DNA of 64,000 nt from positions 4,730,789 to 4,794,788 of the forward strand of contig OX155978.1 in the NCBI GenBank assembly GCA_944548615.1. The letters are read 5' to 3'. The notes beneath the pieces are model-generated. The model saw nothing but the letters and a program-made list of their open reading frames with translations, was not told the origin of the DNA and did not search any database. This DNA is from Micropterix aruncella. Lineage: Eukaryota; Arthropoda; Insecta; Lepidoptera; Micropterigidae. Of the stretch, positions 44,506 to 53,726 are shown piece by piece. Made by a program: the position numbers and the translations under genes. The first letter of the stretch is position 1. Each line of letters starts with the position of its first letter.

Positions 44506-44922
44506 CGATGATGTCAGCCACTCTTGAAAGGATCAGTTGACCATGTGATCCCGGGCGGCAGACCGGCAAAGGACACCATGGTCCGCGATAAATTCGAACC
44601 AACGTACAGCTGAATCAACATCAGGTAGAGGACCGCGCAAGCGTCCTCGTACACATAACTAGACGGGAGGTCGGAGATATCCGTTCAAATCTGGTAGTAA
44701 AGGAGCGAGATCGGCCCGCTGGTTGCATGCTCCCGGTGTCTCGCGGTAAGACATTGGCTTCTTACGGGCGAGTTGTTGGCTTCTTACGGGCGACTTGGCA
44801 GAGTTAGTTACTGGAATGTCTTCGTCTTGAGACTCTACTCTCAACCCAGGTTAAAAGAATGAATATACATCGTTATAACTTCCTGGGGTGATGGGTTCGG
44901 CTTTTGTTGATGACAACACTCC
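44506..44922 (+). mobile_element. GR element, 5'-lacking copy 13
   Basis: It starts mid-element (CACTCTTGAAAGGATCAG), then CATGGTCCGCGATAAATTCG, and reaches the hairpin end. TTGGCTTCTTACGGGCGA is duplicated in tandem at ~44754-44789. Confidence 0.6.
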
Positions 44923-44984
44923 TTTTTAAACACCTCTTCAACTACGTTCAGTGCTCCTGGTGAAGCCCGTATTTATATAATATA

Positions 44985-45640
44985 TTTATTTATTTATTTT
45001 AATCAACATGATTAACAGACGAATGGCTATGATATTCGGTATACAGTATAATAAAACGTGCAGGAAAAACAAGTTGAACCCATAGCCGTTGGCTCATCGC
45101 ATACCTAACGGAGCAAGAACGCCCGTATCTAGGGATGCTGATATTTGACTTAGCATATTGCGAGCTGACATGTATGACGTTCGGTTATATAATTATTATT
45201 GGTATAAAGTTCAAAACATTCATTCTTGCATAATACAAATACACAATCACAAAGAGTTATACCAACATACAAAAAAAATAAAGTAGTAAGAAATTATTAT
45301 TAAACCCAACACCAATATATAATAATAATAATACATAAATACATATTTAAAATAAATATACATACTAATATAAAATACTAATATACACAAAATGTACACA
45401 AATCAATTAAATTGAAATACCTCTAGTCTTAAACCTCACATATACGTCTATTATATTTATAAATAATAAAAAAATTAAAGAAACTAAGTATTTGCTTTTT
45501 ATTTATTAATTTTACCTAATCAAAAATTCTGTGAAATTCCGTTTTGTCACAGAGTGGTCCTTTAACAATCAAGCACTTTTTTATTGCTTTTTTAAATTGA
45601 TTTAAATAAATCTCGACAACACAAACGGCCTATTTTGTAC
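44985..45640 (-). pseudogene. LINE 3' end with C-terminal codons
   Basis: On the minus strand ~45640-45530 reads EIYLNQFKKAIKKCLIVKG, like the last helix of Jockey/CR1 RTs. A long AT-rich 3' UTR ends at an AAAT-type tail at 44985-44999. Confidence 0.5.
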
Positions 45641-46115
45641 GCATCTGTATGTATCGGCACACACCTCTGTCCTCATCTGTGTCTCCCGCTCCGTGTAGTA
45701 TCGAATTTTAACGAAACCGCACGCGTTTGTCGCCCAGGGCGACCTCACGCGTCACACCGTGTCTGCCGCCGAAGCGGATACCGGATACCGGATACCAGCG
45801 CCAAATGACGCCCCCTACCACTCCCATATCCCTCCCCTCTCCTGACATTATTCGTAAACACCGCTAATCCTCGATTAGGTATAACAATATATTGCAATGG
45901 ATAGTTTCAGCATATGAAATTGTCCCAATAGTGGTAAATATGTAGGGTTGCACGGGGAAACGTTTGAACGCTGGATTTAGCAACACTGCAGTAACGGAAA
46001 TTGTTCGGAACCGATGCATAGTTATTGTGAACGCGTTACCATTTCATGGAGAATTGTAGTGGTGCGGAGCGTGCTATCGCTGTAAGAGCGTTTTACAAGC
46101 AGGGGCTGATAGACA
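45641..46115. other. Apparently unique sequence
   Basis: A triplicated GGATACC occurs at ~45776-45800. No gene is supported. Confidence 0.35.
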
Positions 46116-46370
46116 ACTGATGCTATCAACTACAACAGGCGAACCCGTCACCTCCGGAAGCTATAACGATATTTGATGGTTCTGTTTCCCGTGAGTTGAG
46201 CGTAGAAGTCATGGGACGAAAACAGTCCACTGTCTAATTACGCGACTCGCCCGTAAGAAGCCAACGCCTTATCCTGAGAACCGGTTTTTCGAACTGCGGG
46301 CCGACACTTGCGCCCTTACTTCCAATTACAGCCAGCCTCTCGACTAGTTACGGGTACAAGGTCGCTTGCG

Positions 46371-46878
46371 TCTCCTATCTCAAGGAGAATTTCAACCCTT
46401 TGGGAGGCCACAGTCTTCCACTTAGATCAAGCCGGGATAACACACTCGCCATTCCGATACATCATTCTTCTGTTTTCACTCTTCTACAGTTCATTCTGCT
46501 CGTTTATGGAATCAGCTCCCTCACTCTATCAGGCATGCACCTTCGCTGCATATTTTCAAAAAGTTGTTGAAGAAACATTTATTTTTACACAGCCACTAAC
46601 CAAATACCTCACCTGGTCCTCTCTTTTATCCTTCCCTGGGCAACCTTAGCATAAATTACTGACATATATTTGTATAAGTTTATTTTAAATTTAACTTTAC
46701 TACTTTGTGTATTGTACGGTGAAAATTAGGAATTATTTTATCAAATGGTTGACTGTAACATATCGCTATAGCGATAAGTCGGCCATTTGTGCATAAATTG
46801 TCTTTTTTTATAAAACCAGCGTAATATTCATTAAGTTATGTTTTTATAGCACAATAAAGTTATTCTATTCTATTCTAT
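46371..46878 (+). pseudogene. 5'-truncated LINE with (TTCTA)n tail inside GR
   Basis: Flanked by a 7-bp direct repeat GCTTGCG (46364-46370 and 46879-46885). The coding scrap FSLFYSSFCSFMESAPSLYQ, ending in a frame terminating near 46649, is the end of an RT. The 3' UTR has an AATAAA-type signal (CACAATAAAG) and a tail of TTCTA units. Confidence 0.75.
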
Positions 46879-47117
46879 GCTTGCGCACTCCTCTCCCTTA
46901 CGTAGCGGTGATTCGGTGTCTACTGAATCTATCACGGACCACGGCGTCCTTTGCCCGGATGTTCACCCGGTATCGGGTATCCGAATGGTCGTTTCAAGAG
47001 CGGCTGCCACAAGGTAAACAGTTACCCCGCTCTAAAGGAAATAAAGCCGATTCTAGACTCCCCCGGCTATCAGTTGAAATGCACAGTCGATTGGCTAACG
47101 TCGCACGGTGCGCAAAC

Positions 47118-47758
47118 TGGAGCTAATGGGCCCTTGCTGAGTTGACCACGAAGTCCCATTTGTTTAGGGTCGGTCACACTCACGGGTCAACGCCCATCGG
47201 TGGCCTACACGCGTGAAGCGCGAGCCCGGGTAGGACTCTGGCCTGAGGGCTAGTTTCCCCTAGGAGTCAATCTTCTGGCGCTTCTGGATGGTTTGCGCAC
47301 CATGCGGCCAAAACCAATCGATTGTGCATTCTGACTAACAGTCGGGGAAGTCTGGAAACAGTACTGTTTCCTACAGAGCGGGGGTGGTTGCTGACCTTAC
47401 GGCGACTGCTCTGGAAACGACCATCGGCTAACCGATTCCGGGTGAACAGCCGGGCAAAGGATGCCGTGGTCCGCGATTGATTCGGTTGACACTGTTTCGC
47501 CGCTACGTAAGGGAGAGGACCGCACAGAGAGCGGTCTGGTAAGTAATCTGGTCGCAACTGCAAGTAAGAGCGTGAGTGTCCACCCGCTGGGTAACACACC
47601 TGGTGGCGTTGGCCTCTTACGGGCATGTGGCGGAGCTTGACGGTGGACTGTTTTGTCCTAAGTCTTCTGCGCTCACCTCACGGGAGACAGAACGATCAAA
47701 TTTCGTTAAAACTTTCTGAGGTGACGGGTTCGCCCGTTGTAGTTGACAGCTCTAGTTC
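47118..47758 (+). mobile_element. GR element copy 15, nested in copy 14
   Basis: A 641-bp full copy flanked by a 10-bp direct repeat GTGCGCAAAC (47108-47117 and 47759-47768), a target that is itself GR sequence. It runs from GGAGCTAATGGGCC to TTGACAGCTCTAG. This proves the family transposed after copy 14 was in place. Confidence 0.8.
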
Positions 47759-47939
47759 GTGCGCAAACGAAGTACGATTCCCAGGGTAACTGGCTCGCAT
47801 GCACTCCGAGTCCGACCCGGGCTCGCACTTCTGATTGGAGGTTGCCGGGTGGGTGTTGACCCGTGAGTTCGGCCGACCCTAACACATAGGTCATAATGAC
47901 TTAACTGCACTGGGCCCATTAGGTCCCTAGAATCGCCAG

Positions 47940-49855
47940 ATTTATTTATTATTTTTTATTTTTTATTTATTTTTGTTTATTCAATTATTACTAATCAACA
48001 TAACAGTAAAACCAATGCATTGAAAAGTAAAATTAATAAAGATATTACCATAACTATACAAATAGAATGATACGTATAATACTAGCTATCATGTAAAAAT
48101 AAATAATTAATAGCTTGCAATTTAAACAAGTGAGGGTTGGCGGTAAAAATATCGAAATCTGGTGCCATCGAGTGAATTTCATTTAAGCGCCGCAAAGCAC
48201 GCGCCAACAAGTTCCACCTCGTAAGGTTAGTGCGCGAGAACGGCTCCGCGAAAAGATGGTGCGATCGAGTACGGAGATAATTATTTGGTATGAATAGATC
48301 CACCTTTGCTAGTAAGCTAGGGTTATCAGTTTTACCACGAATTAGATTGAAAACATAGGACATGGTCAGCATTTCTCTTCTGAGACAGAGAGAATTATAG
48401 CCAACCATGCCTGTGATAAATGCAGTCGGATACAAAAATGGATAATATCCGTACTGCTTGAAGTACAGAAATCTCAAAAAACACTTCTGTACCTTTTCCA
48501 GCATGAGGGTATAAGTATCTTCATGTGGATTCCAAATAGGTGCATTCGTTTCCATGCGACTTCTAACAATCGAGTTGTACAACGTGCGCATAACCCGAAT
48601 ATTATTGAAGTGTTTGGATTGCCGTATTACAAACCCTAGAAGCTTGAAAGAAGTTGTAGATAGTTGTCTAATATGTTCCTTGAAGTTTAACTTGGGGTCG
48701 AAAAAAACTCCCAAGTCCTTGACTTCAGTAACTCTGGGAAGCACACATCCAGCGATGGAGTAATCATACATCAGATGATCAGGCGAACTTGTGTATGTCA
48801 TCACTGCACATTTGTTAATATTGAAGTGAAGGTTACGAGCTTGGCTCCATGCATAAACTGCATCAATATCACGCTGGAAGAGCTCGCAGGCCTCAGCACT
48901 TCCAGTTGATAAAAACAATTTGACGTCATCAGCAAACATTAGACAACGTGCAGATGTGACTACTTTACTCAGATTATTAACAAATAAGTTGAATAACAAA
49001 GGCCCTAAGTTTGATCCTTGGCTAACCCCCGATTGAGTGTTGTATAGTTTGGATTCAAAATTGCCAAATTTAACGAATTGCTGGCGGCCCCCCAAGTAAT
49101 CTGCGAAAAGTTTCAACAGTTTACTCGAGAATCCAGCAGCAGCCAGTTCTCGGAGTAACGCATCGTTGTCGACTCTGTCAAAGGCCTTCTTGAAATCCAA
49201 ATACACGACATCCACTTGTCCCCTTGAGGTGCTATCCAACTCATCAGTAACATAATCTGTAAAAACGGATAGGTTGGTAGTTGTGGAACGATTAGGACGG
49301 AACCCGTGTTGGGCATCCGATAGTGTACCGCATAGTTGGGTATAAATTTCTCGGTGAAGAATCGTCTCGAAAAGCTTAGGAAAGGCTGATAACACTGCAA
49401 TCGGCCTGTAATTATCAACCTGCACCTTATCGCCACTTTTTGGTATTGGAGCTACTCTAGATATCTTCCACTTATAGGGGTATACTGCAGATTCCAACGA
49501 TCTGTTAAATATATACATCAGGGGTTGTATAAAAGACTCACAACATGCTTTAATAACATAAGGAGGAACTCCATCAGGTCCAATAGTGCGGACTGATTTC
49601 AGCTTGCGTATTGCAAACCGAATATCATCTTTAGTGATACTGTGGACGTTGACGCATGAAGAATTTGCGTCACTCGACATAATAGTCGCTTCAGCGGCGA
49701 CAGCGTCTAAGGCCGGTATGTTCGGTAGAAACACTGATGAGAAGTAATTCGCAAAAACATCAGCGGCTGCAGCACCCGAATATGTAGCCTCATTATAGAC
49801 CACATTCAGGGGTACCCCACCAGCAGTTCGCTGATGACAGAAAGAGAAAGAGAAA
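47940..49855 (-). pseudogene. 5'-truncated Jockey-type LINE with open RT frame
   Basis: A 599-codon minus frame (48082-49881) includes about 25 flanking codons at its start. The LINE part begins near GGVPLNVVYNEA. RT blocks are intact: DNYRPIAVLSAFPKLFE (~156-172), QHGFRPNRST (191-200), YLDFKKAFD (227-235), GVSQGSNLGPLLF (285-297), FADD (316-319), then thumb and C-terminus. The AP endonuclease and ORF1 are absent, so it cannot move alone. An AAAT-type tail lies at 47940-47975. The lack of frameshifts implies a fairly recent insertion. Confidence 0.85.
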
Positions 49856-49894
49856 TTTGGCCAATACCACCCAAGCCGCACGGAACCATCAGAA
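49856..49894 (-). mobile_element. GR head-variant fragment (copy 16)
   Basis: TTTGGCCAATACCACCCAAG followed by CCGCACGGAACCATCAG matches the head variant at 31047-31077. It abuts the 5' end of the LINE. Confidence 0.45.
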
Positions 49895-51158
49895 ATTACT
49901 TTAACAAACCGGGAAAACAGGTTCTAAAAATATTCACTACTTCCCCGGCGGACATCGCGCTCAAAAGTCCTTGGCTGCTTGCTGGGAAAGATTTGTTGTG
50001 ACACAGCCGTTTCTTTTATGACGCAATTGCGTATGAATTTCATCATAAGCCTAGATTACGAGTGCGCTGCTGCAATAATATTCGTTTTGTACAGGGCGCA
50101 AGTTGGAGCGCGAATTTCTCGCGCTCGAGGGGTTGATTTTTAAAATAAACACTGCGTCCGCTGGACAAAGCCTCACGAATTACCAGGCGCGGTGAGCAAA
50201 CACTGCACTCGAGCGCTCTGAAGAGTACTTATTCGACTCGACATTATTTCCGCCCCAATTGTTTAATTCGACGCTATTTAACATAATGTTTATTTGCGGG
50301 TCGGAAAACTCGACATTTTACAATTGTATCCGAACGCGCGTCGAACAATGTTAAATACCCATGCAGCGGTAACAAAGAGCTCTGCGCCCGACGCCAACCC
50401 ACAGGTGATGTCAAATGCTGCAGCTCAAGAATCGAAATCGTGGCTTTATTATTACCATATCACAAAGGTAGGTACTCGTATATAAGCGCTTCAATATTGT
50501 ATTAACCCTTCGAAGAGCGGCATAATTTCATGGCAGACCGCGGCAAATTATTGGAATTTCTTGCAATATCGCCGCGCTCGACAAATAGTACTATAACTAT
50601 GGAACTACTATAGCAATTAAAAAAATAATAACTTTGCAATGATCGCATTGACATTTCGTATATAGAATATTGAAATCTCATTTTGTAAAACAATTAGATA
50701 ATTATGAATAAATATGAGAAAGTCGAAAATGTGGAAAAAACTCGGCATTTCTAACTTGTACTTGTCTTACGGAAAAATACGGAACCCTATTTAGAAATTG
50801 TAAATACTATCGTGATCTTTATTAGATTTCTATCAAATGCGATTTTTCGTTTTGCTTATTTAAATACAAAAATATTTAGATAATAGCTCATAAAAATCAA
50901 TAAAAACTTTTTAAAAAATCTCGTAAAAAAATATATTATGTTTGACAATGGAATTTTACCAGAAATATCCGAGAAATGATACGCAAAATTATTCTAGTGG
51001 CCGTCTATGTATCTATGATAATAATGAGACATTTGGTATGGATTTTAGAATGCATTCGAATTAGAAAATAATATTACTGTGCGCTCCGGGAGCAAGCCGC
51101 CAAATTTGGTCGTTACGTAGCCGAAGGGATGAAGCGGTTACAGTTAAGAAGTAAATAC
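49895..51158. other. Mostly unique sequence with a weak exon-like stretch
   Basis: The dispersed word CTTGGCTGCTTGCTGGGAAA is at 49971-49990. At 50405-50467 an open 63-nt stretch (VMSNAAAQESKSWLYYYHIT K) lies between CCAACCCACAG and GTAGGT; the acceptor is weak, so it is only a possibility. The rest is AT-rich. Confidence 0.3.
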
Positions 51159-51415
51159 AGGGTTGTCCATATTATGTGGACCCACCTGGCAACACTGTAG
51201 CTTTGAAAAGAAAGATGAGAATGACTAATGATAGCACGTGTTTGAAACGTCAGTCTTAGAACATTTTTGCTATGAACTAGTCGCCCCACCCACCAGTCGA
51301 ACGCGCTGAAATTGTTCAGCTATACATTCAAAATAACGTATCAATAGTGAAAACTCAACGTGAATGAAGACAAAAGAATAAAGTGAAAAGTGCGCCGTCG
51401 AAGAACACAATGGCC
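51159..51415 (+). pseudogene. Transposase N-terminal scrap (DUF4817-like HTH)
   Basis: Codons from ~51297 read ERAEIVQLYIQNNVSIVKTQ, RE, a stop, then KNKVKSAPSKNTM. This resembles the N-terminal helix-turn-helix of a mariner-like transposase family in insects. The start, AGGGTTGTCCATATTATGTG, may be a terminal repeat. The catalytic part is missing. Confidence 0.45.
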
Positions 51416-52348
51416 CGTATTCCGTTTCTTGCAAGCTTAAACTAAGCCGGTGCTAAAAATTAGGAACTTAAGCACCTTCGTTATTTTGCTGGTATTCCGT
51501 TTCATCAACATTAAGAACCGGGCTTAAATCTTAAATGTTCCGGTTTGTCTATGGCTGTTCCAAATTGCCTAGGGCTCGAGTCTGTGGGATTGCACACTGA
51601 TGCTTCGTGACTGGGGAAGATAAGGAAAGGAAACCAAGGAGCCGGACCCGTTGACCTAACTCGTGAGAGAGAGTGCCGGGTATGCCGTCGCAACCTTGGG
51701 GGAAGGTAATCACTCGGGGAATGATACTTTGGTTGCTTTTTCGCCAGTTTTTATATAGGCCGATAAATGATGCAATCCAAAATATTCCGAGTAAAAGTAT
51801 TGTTTCATCGTGCTGATTCATGGCTGCACGGGTTAAAATAATAGCTGAATTGTGTCAGTGTATTTCACTGGAAATCGATGCATTTGTTGATCGCATGTAA
51901 TGGACTTAAGGTCCGTTACAGGATTTTGAGATATTTGCCGCGGATTTACTGGAATTCGGATAAAACATGAAAATATCAATATCTCTTGGTTCTTACCCAC
52001 ATTCTATATAGGTAATATGCCGCGATCGTGTATGTCTGCCATAAATCCAATTAGATGCGGTTGTCAATGACAGGGAGAGTTTAAAATCGCGTATTAAAAC
52101 CAATACTGGCGCGAGCGCTTTAATAATTTAATTATCGGAATGATTTATACTCGCGAGCTACCCCCTCCAACTAGGTAGATATACTTTATTAACTCCGTGG
52201 TTAATATACCTTCCTACCCATCCGGGGGCGGTGACACGACCGGCGATCATGAGCACCCCCGCCGCTGCCGATATTAAATCACGGGTTCGCGGACATGCGT
52301 CGTTGCGCGGCGCGGTTATCCACTGCCGTACGCTCCCTAATTCGTTAA
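51416..52348. other. Unassigned sequence
   Basis: Near 51415-51500, GTATTCCGTTTC occurs twice about 75 bp apart. A 90-codon minus frame (51549-51821) shows no domain. Confidence 0.3.
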
Positions 52349-52550
52349 ATCTCGACTTTTATTAATTCTGCTGTAAGGTCATTTCATTATATCTCGACTT
52401 TTATTAATTCTGCTGTAAGGTCATTTAATTATATCTCGATTCTTATTAATTCTGCTGTAACGTCATTTCATTATATCTCGACTCTTATTGATTCTGCTGT
52501 AGGGTCATTTCATTATATCTCGCTCTTATTATTTTTGCTGTAGGGTCATC
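52349..52550. repeat. Tandem array, five 42-bp units
   Basis: Units start ATCTCG at 52349, 52391, 52433, 52475 and 52517. The consensus contains TTATTAATTCTGCTGTAAGG and TCATTTCATTAT. The period is exactly 42, with the last unit most diverged. Confidence 0.95.
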
Positions 52551-52626
52551 CAATTGATTTCGATGAGATCTATATATAGATACCTGGTGGTAGATCCGGA
52601 CAGGTTCTGGGCAGAGAATACGTGGA

Positions 52627-52665
52627 GGCAGCTAACGGTTCCGTGCAGCTTGGGTTATACGACCT
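52627..52665 (+). mobile_element. GR head-variant fragment (copy 17)
   Basis: GCAGCTAACGGTTCCGTGCA and GCTTGGGTTATACGACC match the head variant of the family. No further GR sequence follows. Confidence 0.4.
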
Positions 52666-52689
52666 GCCCGTTATTTATTATTATTAATT

Positions 52690-53285
52690 ATTCCGTAGCC
52701 GGCGATTGGGGAGGGGGTCGCCCTCGCAGCCAATACGCTGCTGTCGGTGCCGCTGGATCTCGTACTCCATTCACAATTTGCTTCCATTCTTGACGATTTT
52801 TTGCCACGTCTCGAGCATACCTAGCCGATAATCGTTGATTTTTAAGGTCGTCTTTGATGTTATTTAGCAAGGTTTTCTTCGTTGCCGATCGCTGAATTCT
52901 CCATTCTGTCGGACGGTCTCGCGAAAGAAGTTTACGTGGCAAGCGATTATCGTTCATTCGGCAAACTTGGCCGAACCATCGTAGTCGACGTTTTTGTACT
53001 TCTTCTTCGATCGTTATTACTAGATCGCATCTTTCTCTAATGGTCTCGTTTCGTATTCGGTCTCGGAGTGAGACACCGAGAATCTGCCTCAAGCATCGCA
53101 TTTGGTAGTATTCGAACTTTTTGAGGTCCGATTGTAGTAACGTCCACGTTTCCTATCCATAAAGAAGAATGGGAAGAACCAACATTCGGTATAGTCGTAC
53201 TTTGGTTTTGATGGTAATATTCGTTCGCTTCCATATGCACCACTTGAGCGAGGCGAATGTTGCTGTTGCTTGACCGATCCGGCTA
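52690..53285 (-). pseudogene. LINE RT thumb/C-terminus (RTE-like group)
   Basis: The minus strand reads KTKVRLYRMLVLPILLYG, stop, ETWTLLQSDLKKFEYYQMRC, LRQILGVSLRDRIRNETI, RRLRWFGQVCRMNDNRLPRK. This order is the usual end of RTE-like endonuclease-RT proteins. One in-frame stop and both truncations make it a pseudogene. Confidence 0.75.
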
Positions 53286-53319
53286 TGGACATCGGCCGTC
53301 GATGCCACTTTCTTTTCCG

Positions 53320-53505
53320 ACCGTTACCTTTTTTCGGTTCAACTCACGGTTCAACTCTCATCCGGTTGCTTCGTCGAAGAGAGTTGGACCTGGAAAGGAC
53401 TCTGTTTCTCCTGTCTTGTCTGTATCGTAGATATGTGGGATCAAATCCTCTGTGTCAGCCAGTTGACTGTGCACTCCGACAAATAGCTGGGGGGTCTAGA
53501 CATTA
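53320..53505 (+). mobile_element. GR fragment, diverged (copy 18)
   Basis: ACGGTTCAACTCTCATCCGG, GGACTCTGTTTCTCC, CAGCCAGTTGACTGTGCACT and CTGGGGGGTCTAG follow the GR order. It includes the best B-box-like word of the family, GGTTCAACTCT at 53348-53358. Confidence 0.55.
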
Positions 53506-53692
53506 TATTATACGCGTTCTAAGGACTGACCCAAAAACACGATTAAATCGTGTGAGGTATAGAACGTCTAAATTAGAGCCACCGAGATTTAGACTGGGTG
53601 ATCAGCCCTCAAAATGAATAAATATATCGATTTCAATTAGCTGGTCAGTCTCTTACAGTCAGTCGCTACTTTTCACGGGTAAATAGCAGTTA

Positions 53693-53693
53693 T

Positions 53694-53726
<33 letters not shown>

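Larger units (their letters stand above)
46116..47928 (-). mobile_element. GR element copy 14, containing two insertions
   Basis: On the plus strand the element reads from TGCTATCAACTACAACAGGC to CCCATTAGGTCCC. It is interrupted first by a LINE (46371-46878) and then by an inverted GR copy (47118-47758). Removing both leaves a normal-length element. Confidence 0.7.

Noticed and set aside
52349..52550. CRISPR array
   Set aside because: Units are contiguous without unique spacers, and the setting is a eukaryotic genome.
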